From positions 59,478 through 123,477 of the forward strand of contig JACAFH010000003.1 in NCBI GenBank assembly GCA_013538715.1: a stretch of 64,000 nucleotides of DNA, written 5' to 3'. This document shows, piece after piece, positions 36,074 through 44,194 of the stretch. Origin of the DNA: Candidatus Nitrosothermus koennekei (lineage in GTDB: Archaea > Thermoproteota > Nitrososphaeria > Nitrososphaerales > Nitrosocaldaceae). Below the pieces are notes generated by a model. It did not search any database and was not told the origin of the DNA. It saw only the letters and a program-made list of their open reading frames with translations. Numbering within the stretch: position 1 is the stretch's first letter; the number at the start of each line of letters is the position of its first letter. Made by a program: the position numbers and the translations under genes.

Positions 36074-36145
36074 TGTTCTAAACTTTAGAACAATGTCTAG
36101 GAGAATAGAGCCCATTGTTCAAGTATTATAATATAATGTTCTAAA
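36074..36145. promoter_or_regulatory. Operator palindromes between wHTH and SIMPL genes
   Basis: TGTTCTAAACTTTAGAACA at 36074-36092 is a perfect palindrome (9-bp arms, one central base). A second half-site TGTTCTAAA lies at 36137-36145. In addition GAACAATG (36088-36095) pairs with CATTGTTC (36113-36120). These sites lie between the divergent starts at 36042 and 36159, so occupancy could control both genes. Binding by the adjacent wHTH protein is inference. Confidence 0.65.
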
Positions 36146-36158
36146 CCAAAGGTTAACT

Positions 36159-36971
36159 TTGGGTATTAACCATAGTATTGATGGGATGAAAAAGTATGTA
36201 TATCCAATAATCGTAAGTGCAGTAGTAATAGTCTATATCTTAGCAGTAATGAATCAAACACCAAATACCGCAATAGCAGAGAAGAACAATCAGACTAATA
36301 CAGCGCCAGCAGAACTCTTTATAACAGGTAGTGCTACCAAGTCTCTTAAGCCTGATAAAGCAAGTATAATTCTAACTGTAGAAATTGATGGTAAGACAGC
36401 ATCAGAAGCTACAGATAAAAATGCAGAGATAATGGTTAGAGTAGTAGATGTATTACATAGGTTAGGTATAAAAGATGATGAGATATCAACGAATTACTAC
36501 AATCTTTCTCCTATCTATGTCTCTAAAAGAAGCGATAATATGTGCATAACAATATATCCCCCACCGCCAGAATGTATGGAACAGATCTTAATAGGATATA
36601 AAGTTATAAACTCTATAAATGTTATAGTAGACGCAAATTCGAATCTTGGAAAGATAATAGATGAGAGTGTTAGCGCTGGAGTAAATAGAGTAGATTATGT
36701 AAGTTTCTTCGTATCTCAAGAATTACAAGACAAGATAACTAATGAGCTAATAGAACAAGCAGTGAATGATGCAAAGAGTAAGGCTGAGAGGGCATTACAA
36801 CCGTTGAATATGAGTATAATAGGTGTAAAGAGTATATCTGTAGGTTATTACCCAATTCCAATATTTCAAGAGAGCTATAGAGCTTCAGGTGCAGTAGAAA
36901 CATCTACCCCAATATTCCCATCACAACAGCAGATCTCAGTATCAGTAAATGTAACCTTCTTAGTACAATAA
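36159..36971 (+). CDS. SIMPL-domain (DUF541) extracytoplasmic protein
   Basis: The 270-residue protein has an N-terminal anchor/signal helix (about 12-29: YVYPIIVSAVVIVYILAVM). The SIMPL fold starts at AELFITGSATKSLKPDKASI. Conserved elements are VEIDGKTASEATDKNAEIM, 'STNYYNLSPIY', GYKVINSINVIV and 'AVNDAKSKAERAL'. SIMPL/BP26-type proteins form oligomeric rings at cell surfaces and are linked to oxidative stress defence in some bacteria. The start is TTG 36159; ATG 36186 (MKKYVYP) is also plausible. It is probably under the palindromic operators upstream. Confidence 0.85.
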   Translation: MGINHSIDGMKKYVYPIIVSAVVIVYILAVMNQTPNTAIAEKNNQTNTAPAELFITGSATKSLKPDKASIILTVEIDGKTASEATDKNAEIMVRVVDVLHRLGIKDDEISTNYYNLSPIYVSKRSDNMCITIYPPPPECMEQILIGYKVINSINVIVDANSNLGKIIDESVSAGVNRVDYVSFFVSQELQDKITNELIEQAVNDAKSKAERALQPLNMSIIGVKSISVGYYPIPIFQESYRASGAVETSTPIFPSQQQISVSVNVTFLVQ

Positions 36972-37043
36972 ATCCCTTCTTTTTATTTTGTAATTTATGA
37001 TTATGCCATAAGTATATATCTCTAATTTGCGTATAAATGCCAT

Positions 37044-37553
37044 ATGCATATAGAATACGAAGATTCGTTTGTTAAACTAGCTAGTCTTATTGGTGGTGAA
37101 GAATATCTAAAAGTTGCGAGGGCATTATTGAATTCAGAAGATGTTACAGATGAGGAAATTGCAAGTGCCACTGGTTTGAGGATAAATATAGTCAGAAAGG
37201 TTTTATACGATATGTTTGGAAAGGCATTAATTAGTGGTATTAGGGTAAAAGATGACAAGAAAGGATGGTTCGTCTATAGATGGAGAGCTAGAAGAGATTA
37301 CGCTGATAGTTTCATAGAGAACCAAAAAAAGAAGATACTCGAGCGATTAAAGAAAAGGTTAGAGTATGAAGAATCTGCAGAGTTTTATCACTGTGGCAAC
37401 AAATCATGTGATAGATTATCGTTTGAAGAAGCTGTTGAGGTGTTATTTAAATGCCCAAATTGTAAAAACCTTCTAAACAAAGTAGATAATACAAATATAA
37501 AAAAGGCCTTAAGATATAAGATAGATGAGATTGCAAGAGATCTAAAGAAATAA
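37044..37553 (+). CDS. tfe: Transcription factor E (TFE alpha)
   Basis: The 169-residue protein has an extended winged helix (to about 85; 'DEEIASATGLRINIVRKVLYDMFGKAL'), a charged linker with coiled-coil character (95-120) and a zinc ribbon (YHCGNKSC...FKCPNCKNLL). TFE binds the RNA polymerase clamp and helps promoter opening. It is the homologue of the TFIIE alpha subunit. An earlier start is not needed; ATG 37044 gives the usual N-terminus. Single gene. Confidence 0.94.
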   Translation: MHIEYEDSFVKLASLIGGEEYLKVARALLNSEDVTDEEIASATGLRINIVRKVLYDMFGKALISGIRVKDDKKGWFVYRWRARRDYADSFIENQKKKILERLKKRLEYEESAEFYHCGNKSCDRLSFEEAVEVLFKCPNCKNLLNKVDNTNIKKALRYKIDEIARDLKK

Positions 37554-37936
37554 TTAGCTATTAATAGATCTATTTTTATTATAAAAACTTCGTTATGAAT
37601 ATACGTCATTATTTAGATATACAAAATCTAAAAAATATATCTTTAGATAGAACATCTAGTAACTTTAGATTAAGACAAAATAATATGTTTTGTTCATATT
37701 TATATAATATATTATCTTCAACGATCTATGATATTTAATATGAACTTCAGAACATTACATTATTGGAGATTACATATTTAAGATGCAAGAATAGTATTTA
37801 TTAATAGTGAGAATACGAAAAAGAACATAGTTGTAATACGACAATTCCTACAATTTAGATAAGCGATAATATAATTAGGTGCTTATTCATGATATATCTA
37901 CTTGATTTTTATATTATAAAGGATGAAAATATAGAT
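37554..37936. other. Non-coding AT-rich stretch upstream of carbamate kinase
   Basis: About 380 bp without a credible gene, RNA fold or repeat. Several short direct AT-rich repeats are within chance expectation for this composition. Confidence 0.45.
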
Positions 37937-38851
37937 ATGAAGATAGTAATAGGCCTTGGAGGGAATGCATTAATAAGCAAAGATAGAAGTTTTGAAGGTC
38001 AATACAGTTCTATCAATGAAATATCTTACAAACTTGCATTATTAATAAAGAAAGGTTATAGATTAGTTATAACTCATGGAAATGGCCCTCAAGTTGGAGA
38101 AACTCTTCTTAGACATGAGCATACAAAAGATTTGATACCACCATTACCACTATTTGCATGTGTAGCAGAAACACAAGGATTACTAGGTTTCATGTTAGAA
38201 TCATCTATAAATAAGCATCTATCATTACTTAATACTAAGAGTCAAATCGTTACATTATTGTCAAGAGTAATGATATCTATAGATGATCCATCTCTTAGTA
38301 ATCCTACTAAACCTATAGGACCCTTTTATTATGAGGAGAATATTAAAGATTTGTTAAAGATCAATCCAAATATTAGATTTAAAAAGATAGATGGTATGTA
38401 TAGAAGGGTAGTTCCATCACCCGAACCTATTAAGATATTAAATATTGATGCTGTAAAGAGATTACTTGATGATGGATTTAATGTAATAACTGGTGGTGGA
38501 GGAGGAATACCTATAGCAAATGATCATTTCATTGATGCTGTTATTGATAAAGATCTTACCAGTGAAAGATTAGCAACGGAACTCAATGTATCAAAACTCA
38601 TATTGTTAACAAATGAGAAAGGTGTATACCTTAATTATAAAAGTGAGAATGAGAGGTTACTAAAGAACGTAACAACGAGTGAATTAAAGTATTATTTAGC
38701 GTGTAATAAATTTGAAGAGGGTAGCATGAAACCAAAAGTTAAAGCAGCATTGAGATTTGTAGAGAATACTAAGAGAGAGGCTGTAATTGCAGATCTCGAT
38801 GATCTATTAGACGCTGTAGATGGAAAGGCTGGGACCGTTATTAGTCTTTAG
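37937..38851 (+). CDS. arcC: Carbamate kinase-like amino acid kinase
   Basis: From ATG 37937 (MKIVIGLGGNALISK) it has 304 residues, the carbamate kinase length. Motifs are GGNAL, VITHGNGPQVG, the proline-rich PLFACVAETQG, VVPSPEP, VITGGGGGIPI and the C-terminal FEEGSMKPKVKAAL. The enzyme interconverts carbamoyl phosphate plus ADP and carbamate plus ATP. No arginine deiminase or ornithine transcarbamylase lies nearby. In an ammonia-handling organism it could make carbamoyl phosphate or recover ATP from it; neither is proven. The frame is open to 37889 but the family start fixes the ATG. Confidence 0.9.
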   Translation: MKIVIGLGGNALISKDRSFEGQYSSINEISYKLALLIKKGYRLVITHGNGPQVGETLLRHEHTKDLIPPLPLFACVAETQGLLGFMLESSINKHLSLLNTKSQIVTLLSRVMISIDDPSLSNPTKPIGPFYYEENIKDLLKINPNIRFKKIDGMYRRVVPSPEPIKILNIDAVKRLLDDGFNVITGGGGGIPIANDHFIDAVIDKDLTSERLATELNVSKLILLTNEKGVYLNYKSENERLLKNVTTSELKYYLACNKFEEGSMKPKVKAALRFVENTKREAVIADLDDLLDAVDGKAGTVISL

Positions 38852-38887
38852 CAAAGAATAAATCTTTAATTATATTTAGAAGATAAA

Positions 38888-39988
38888 ATGAGAGTTACAC
38901 CATGGAGTGTTGAAGGAGAGATAGATTATAATAAATTAGTACGAGAGTTTGGTACAATGATGATAAATGATGAATTACTTGCTAGAATAAAGAAACATGC
39001 AAGATATTTACACCCTTTACTGAGAACAGGATATTTCTTTAGTCATAGAGATCTAGATTGGATAATTGATAAATATGAAGAAGGCGAGAGGTTTTATCTA
39101 TACACTGGAAGAGGGCCGTCTGGGAATATACATCTTGGTCACATACTCCCATGGATCTTTACAAAATATTTGCAAGATACGTTTAATGTTAATCTATTAT
39201 TTCAAGTTACAGATGATGAAAAGTTTCTATATAACGACGATAAAGATATGGACGAAATCTCAAAATATACTTACGAGAATATACTTGACATAATAGCAAT
39301 AGGTTTTAGAAAGGAGAAGACAAAGATAATAGTAGATACAAAACATATAGATCGTCTATATCCTATTGCAATTGAGATAGCAAAGAGAATAACATTCTCA
39401 ACAATAAAAGCAACGTTTGGCTTTAACAATGCAACTAATATAGGCATGATCCTTTTTCCAGCAATACAGGCAGCACCATGCTTTTTACCATCAAAGTTTG
39501 AAGGAAGACTTGTACCATGTTTAATACCAGCAGCTATTGATCAAGATCCATATTGGAGAATAACTAGAGATATTGCTACTAAACTAGGATACTATAAGCC
39601 TGCACAAATACACTCAAGATTTGTTCCAGGTTTAGGTATGCATGGAAAGATGTCAAGCTCTATACCTGAGACAGCAATATTTACTACCGATGAAGAAGAT
39701 AAGATAAAGGATAAGATCTCTAACTCATTTACAGGTGGGCAAGCAACTATGAAGTTACAAAAAATGCTTGGTGGCAACCCAGAGAATTGTCCAGTGTTTT
39801 GGTATCTAAAGTATATGTTTGAGGACGAGAAGAGTTCTGATGATAGATACATAAAGTGTAGAAGTGGCTCTTTACCATGCTATGAATGTAAACATGCTCT
39901 AATTGATAAGACTATAATATTTATAAAAGATTTTAAGAGGAGAAGAGAAGAAGCAAAGAATTTAATAGATGAATATATGTTAGAATAA
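38888..39988 (+). CDS. trpS: Tryptophanyl-tRNA synthetase (archaeal type)
   Basis: The 366-residue class Ic synthetase has GPSGNIHLGHILPW (the HIGH region, here HLGH) and KMSSSIPET (KMSKS loop). The N-terminus (MRVTPWSVEGEIDYNKLVREFG) is the archaeal/eukaryotic form, with the YPxAFSxxE-like region further on (PAAIDQDPYWRITRDIA). It charges tRNA-Trp. It overlaps the convergent PPAT gene by 9 nt and lies 36 nt downstream of carbamate kinase. Confidence 0.96.
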   Translation: MRVTPWSVEGEIDYNKLVREFGTMMINDELLARIKKHARYLHPLLRTGYFFSHRDLDWIIDKYEEGERFYLYTGRGPSGNIHLGHILPWIFTKYLQDTFNVNLLFQVTDDEKFLYNDDKDMDEISKYTYENILDIIAIGFRKEKTKIIVDTKHIDRLYPIAIEIAKRITFSTIKATFGFNNATNIGMILFPAIQAAPCFLPSKFEGRLVPCLIPAAIDQDPYWRITRDIATKLGYYKPAQIHSRFVPGLGMHGKMSSSIPETAIFTTDEEDKIKDKISNSFTGGQATMKLQKMLGGNPENCPVFWYLKYMFEDEKSSDDRYIKCRSGSLPCYECKHALIDKTIIFIKDFKRRREEAKNLIDEYMLE

Positions 39989-40444
39989 AAGTATATTACC
40001 ATTAGTATCTATCTCACCTCTTCTTATTCTACTAGTCGAGATAGGCTTTCCGTCATCTGCAAGGATCATATCAATAGAGATTATTGAGAGCTCTTTGAGA
40101 CCATTTTTTCTTCTTAACATATTGAGCTGATGAGCCTTATATTCAGTCTCTTTACTTACAAATAATACTTCTATCTCTTCTCTATCCAATGTTGGACCAA
40201 AATCATCATCTAATCTGATTATAGTATATCTTCCTGTATAACGTCTTTCAAGGATATTCTTTAACTTATTTAACCTTTCTTCATATGTATGAATTAGAGT
40301 CTTACCACGCCTAAATGCAAACTCATCGCTACTTATTCCAATTATTATATATTCGCTTTCACTAAATGCTCTTTCTAACAATTTTATATGCCCTTTATGT
40401 ATTATATCAAAAGTTCCTCCTACTGCACCTAATTTAAATCTCAT
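39980..40444 (-). CDS. Phosphopantetheine adenylyltransferase (archaeal PPAT)
   Basis: The 154-residue nucleotidyl transferase has the GGTFDIIHKGHIKLL motif (10-24; T/HxGH signature), the 'SSDEFAFRRGK' loop and 'ISTSRIRRGEID' at the C-terminus (the ISSTxIR-like ATP motif). Archaeal PPATs make dephospho-CoA from phosphopantetheine and ATP in CoA synthesis. It is convergent with trpS and divergent from the prenyl synthase gene. Confidence 0.93.
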   Translation of the reverse strand: MRFKLGAVGGTFDIIHKGHIKLLERAFSESEYIIIGISSDEFAFRRGKTLIHTYEERLNKLKNILERRYTGRYTIIRLDDDFGPTLDREEIEVLFVSKETEYKAHQLNMLRRKNGLKELSIISIDMILADDGKPISTSRIRRGEIDTNGNILLF

Positions 40445-40496
40445 AATACTCTCTCTATAAACGAATATTTATATTATATACAATTAAATACTATAA

Positions 40497-41345
40497 TTGG
40501 ATAATATACTTATGTGCAAAGTTGATGCGCTAAGATATTTTGACAATTATATAACTAGATTCGATAATGAACTAGAGAAAGAGTTAGAGTTATACTCTTG
40601 GTCTCAATTTTACGAACCGTTAAAATATGCACTTGCTAATGGGAAGAGACTTAGACCGTTATTACTTATCTTATCTGCTGAGAGTGTAGGAGGAAAGAGC
40701 GAGGATCTTTATAATGCAGCAGTAGCAGTAGAACTTTTACATACTGAATCTATAATACATGACGATATAATAGATAAAGAGAGTAAGAGAAGAGGTAATA
40801 TACCATTTTATAAAAAGTACGGTTATGATTTTTCTATACTTACAGCAGATTTTGTATTAGGTATGATCTTGCATGTTGTAGCAAAAATAGATAATGCGAG
40901 AGCAGCAAGAGAACTAGCCAATGCTGCACTATTAATGAGTGAAGGTGAAGCATTAGATATAATGGAGGGTCGTATAATAACATTTGATGATTATATAAAT
41001 ATGATAGAGTTAAAAACTTCTTCTCTATTTGAGGTATCTGCTAAAGTAGGAGCTATACTTGGAGGAGGAGACGAGAATGCAATAGAAAAACTAGCTATGT
41101 TTGGTAAGTATATAGGTTTAGCATACCAAATACATGACGATATGAATGATTGGCATAAAGAATATAAACTATTTAATATATTATTAGATTCAAGTAAACA
41201 AAAAGAAGAATTCTTTGTTACAATGAATAAATATTATGAGAATTATATTATAAAGGCATACGATGCATTAAAGTATATAAATGATAATAGTAGATTAGAG
41301 AGATTGATTGAGTTAACAAGGAGTGATTATAAGAAGATGAGATGA
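40497..41345 (+). CDS. idsA: Short-chain prenyl diphosphate synthase (GGPP/FPP synthase)
   Basis: The 282-residue protein has the first aspartate-rich motif DDIID (IIHDDIIDKESKRR) and the second DDMND (YQIHDDMNDWHK), plus GKRLRPLL for IPP binding. It condenses isoprenyl diphosphates; the product is probably geranylgeranyl diphosphate, feeding the GGGP synthase found at 53.4 kb and ether-lipid synthesis. The start is TTG 40497 or the ATG five codons in. The C-terminal part is somewhat shorter than in typical homologues. The next gene begins 1 nt after its stop. Confidence 0.93.
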   Translation: MDNILMCKVDALRYFDNYITRFDNELEKELELYSWSQFYEPLKYALANGKRLRPLLLILSAESVGGKSEDLYNAAVAVELLHTESIIHDDIIDKESKRRGNIPFYKKYGYDFSILTADFVLGMILHVVAKIDNARAARELANAALLMSEGEALDIMEGRIITFDDYINMIELKTSSLFEVSAKVGAILGGGDENAIEKLAMFGKYIGLAYQIHDDMNDWHKEYKLFNILLDSSKQKEEFFVTMNKYYENYIIKAYDALKYINDNSRLERLIELTRSDYKKMR

Positions 41346-41346
41346 G

Positions 41347-42741
41347 ATGAAAAGGGAGGGTAATGAAGAATTAGATGAAAGATCGACTTCATTACTCTGG
41401 AAAAAAGTGGTTAATGCTCCATGGTGGGTAAGCTATAAGCTTGGTATTATACCTGCGGCAGAATTACATAACAGGATAGAAACTCTTGCTGCTACTATAG
41501 GGATAAATAAAAATTGGCTTCATAAGTTTTTGGAGTATATTATCACACAATATACATTAAAGTTTAAGGATAAGGAGTATTATGGTTATCATACATTAGA
41601 ACATGAATTAGAAGCAGCATATATATCATTACTTGCTGCAAAGAATGATCCTAATATGAATTATAAAGATATCTTCTACCTATTAATAGCTGCATTATTG
41701 CACGATATGGATCCTTATAAAGAATCTGATAAACCACACGAATTCTCTATAGAAAAATATATAAGAAACGATAATATGATTAAAAAATTTATAGAAGATG
41801 GTGGATTAGATATAAATATAATAATAGCAATGATATATAGAACTACATACCCGTTTACTGGAAATAATGCTGAAGAGGCAATGAAGAGGATTAATGAACT
41901 ACTTGTTAATGTAGAGAATAAAGAACATTACATTAACCTTGGATGGTTTCTATCAGTATGTGAGAGGATAGCTGGTTATACTATAGGTGATTTCAGAAGA
42001 TCTATAGAACTTGCTATCAGGAATGCTCATGCTTTGAATTGGCATCCTTCTGTAATAAATAGAGAATCTGTAAAGTATTTTGATAGATTATTTATAGATG
42101 ATAAGATTATGTTTGATAAAATCATAAATAATCTACCAAAAGAGGTAAGTAATAACTTCTTCTCTAATGTATCAAAATTCAAAGAGTCATGGGAAAGAGA
42201 ATGCTCTATAAGAGATGCTATACTGTCAAAGAAGATAAATATGTTTTATAAAGTTGAGGATATATCTTTGTTAGATAATTCATTAAAGCAAAATATTATA
42301 GAGCTTTATAACTTTTTACCATTGCAATTGAGATTAAGAGCAAGTAGTCCAAAAAACATAACAAGTGATACACTATTAGTAACATTACGAACAGATAGCA
42401 CTGGTGCATCAATAGTAGGATATGCTAAAGGAGGACCATTAGAACATTATAGATTAAGAGAGAAGACTGTAGATACTAACATGGGACTTAATAATACTAT
42501 TTATCTTGAACCAATGATAGTAAAACCAGGATATTGGGATGCTGGAGGAGGACGAATACTAAGGCGAGTATTTATAAACGAAGCTAAAAAACGAGGTTAT
42601 GATTATCTAACATCGTATAATCATAGAAAGGTATTAGAACGTAGAATTGAGAGAGGAGAACCGTTAGAAATAGTATGTAGGTTTGATCCAGATATGCTTG
42701 ACTATTATAGATTAGAATTAAAGAGATTCCTTATGGAATAG
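41347..42741 (+). CDS. HD-domain/GNAT-like fusion protein
   Basis: The 464-residue protein has an N-terminal HD-type metal-dependent phosphohydrolase domain: H82/H86 (YHTLEHELEAAY), H119-D120 (ALLHDMDPY) and H131. The C-terminal part (about 345-440) reads as an acyltransferase fold: TLRTDSTGASIVGYAKGGPLEHYRL, YLEPMIVKPGYWDAGGGRILRRVF, GYDYLTSYNHRKVLERR. I know this type from ammonia-oxidising archaea as uncharacterised. Coupling with the prenyl synthase (1-nt gap) hints at a lipid-linked role. The 3' end overlaps nuoN by 11 nt. Confidence 0.75.
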   Translation: MKREGNEELDERSTSLLWKKVVNAPWWVSYKLGIIPAAELHNRIETLAATIGINKNWLHKFLEYIITQYTLKFKDKEYYGYHTLEHELEAAYISLLAAKNDPNMNYKDIFYLLIAALLHDMDPYKESDKPHEFSIEKYIRNDNMIKKFIEDGGLDINIIIAMIYRTTYPFTGNNAEEAMKRINELLVNVENKEHYINLGWFLSVCERIAGYTIGDFRRSIELAIRNAHALNWHPSVINRESVKYFDRLFIDDKIMFDKIINNLPKEVSNNFFSNVSKFKESWERECSIRDAILSKKINMFYKVEDISLLDNSLKQNIIELYNFLPLQLRLRASSPKNITSDTLLVTLRTDSTGASIVGYAKGGPLEHYRLREKTVDTNMGLNNTIYLEPMIVKPGYWDAGGGRILRRVFINEAKKRGYDYLTSYNHRKVLERRIERGEPLEIVCRFDPDMLDYYRLELKRFLME

Positions 42742-44188
42742 GAGAAGCGAGGGACGAGAATTCTATTAATGGTGTAGGATATATACCAAATCCAACCATG
42801 AATATCAGAGTAAATATTAAAACACCAAGTATAATCCTTGGTTCTTTAACTTTTTCACTAGTTGATGGCTCAAAATACATCTTCCTTATAACCCAGCCAT
42901 AATAGCCTAGTGATAATGCACTGTTTAATACACCTGCTAATGCAAGATAAGAGCCCCATGTAACCGTCGATGAGGCATCAATTGCTGCTGTGAATAGATA
43001 TAACTTACTCCAAAAACCATTTAAAGGAGGCACACCTGCTAATGCAAGTAATGATATTGTTAAAACAATAGCAGTTACTGGCATTCTTCTACCTAAGCCT
43101 TTAAATGAATCTATATTTACAGTTGAGATTGATACTATAGCTGCAGCTGCAGCAATGAATGCTGAGGATTTCATTATAGCATGATTCATGACATGGAACA
43201 TAGCACTGGATATGCCTAAGTCTGAATATGGAGCAACACTTAGCCCTATCAATATATATCCTGCTTGCGCAACACTAGAATATGCTAACATTCTTGTTAA
43301 ACTCTTTTGAGTTAATGCTGCTAAATTACCTATAGTCATAGTTAATACTGCAACTACAGCAAACATTAGACCCCATTCTACACTAAATGCACTCATACCT
43401 ATTACTATCACTCTTATAGCAGCAGCAAATCCAGCCTTCTTTGTAGCTGCTGCTAGTAATGAACTTACAGTTGTTGGTGAACCCTCATATGTATCAGGAA
43501 GCCACATATGGAATGGAAACAATGCCATCTTGAAACCAAACCCAGCTGCGAATGTAACTATGGCTAATAATGCTATAAAAGATAGACTCTCATCTATATG
43601 TGCTAATGATTGTATAACAACTGTTATATTTGTAGAACCACTTATACCATAAACTAACGATATACCATATATAAGTAAACCAGAAGATAATGCACCAAAT
43701 ATGAAATATTTTATTGCTGCCTCATTTGACGAAGGGTCTCTCTTTTTAAACGCTGCTAATACATATGTTGGAATACTCATGAGTTCCCATGCAGCTATAA
43801 GCATAACTAGATCTGTAGAATATGCTATGAGAACCATTCCTATTGATGATAAAAGCATCAACGAATAATATACTGCTGGATTGGGAGTTTTACGCATATA
43901 ATCTATACTAGATATAGTTGATATTATAGAGACTAGAAGCATTGCTATACTAAAAAATGCACCAAAAAGATCGTTTGATAATACACTGTTTGTTAATATT
44001 ATGTTTGACGTGTTGTTTGTTAATATATTAAAGATTATCACTCCTATTACTATTGCTAGAGTAACTGATGCTGCTATCCCATATGCTTTATTTGATATAC
44101 GCTCTCTCCTTAAAGCATCTATAACTGGCATTAATAGACCAACAACTGCAAGTATTATAGTTACTAAAATAGGTGTATTAAAGTCCAT
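42731..44188 (-). CDS. nuoN: Complex I subunit N (NuoN)
   Basis: The 485-residue antiporter-like subunit has about 14 transmembrane helices. The conserved glutamate/lysine elements include AAWELMSIPTYVLAAF, GFGFKMALFPFHMWLPDTYEGSPT and KKAGFAAAIRV. It forms part of the proton-pumping membrane arm. It is the last gene of the J-K-M-L-N block, 6 nt after nuoL. The end overlaps the convergent HD-GNAT gene. Confidence 0.95.
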   Translation of the reverse strand: MDFNTPILVTIILAVVGLLMPVIDALRRERISNKAYGIAASVTLAIVIGVIIFNILTNNTSNIILTNSVLSNDLFGAFFSIAMLLVSIISTISSIDYMRKTPNPAVYYSLMLLSSIGMVLIAYSTDLVMLIAAWELMSIPTYVLAAFKKRDPSSNEAAIKYFIFGALSSGLLIYGISLVYGISGSTNITVVIQSLAHIDESLSFIALLAIVTFAAGFGFKMALFPFHMWLPDTYEGSPTTVSSLLAAATKKAGFAAAIRVIVIGMSAFSVEWGLMFAVVAVLTMTIGNLAALTQKSLTRMLAYSSVAQAGYILIGLSVAPYSDLGISSAMFHVMNHAIMKSSAFIAAAAAIVSISTVNIDSFKGLGRRMPVTAIVLTISLLALAGVPPLNGFWSKLYLFTAAIDASSTVTWGSYLALAGVLNSALSLGYYGWVIRKMYFEPSTSEKVKEPRIILGVLIFTLIFMVGFGIYPTPLIEFSSLASPIP

Positions 44189-44194
44189 GATTCA

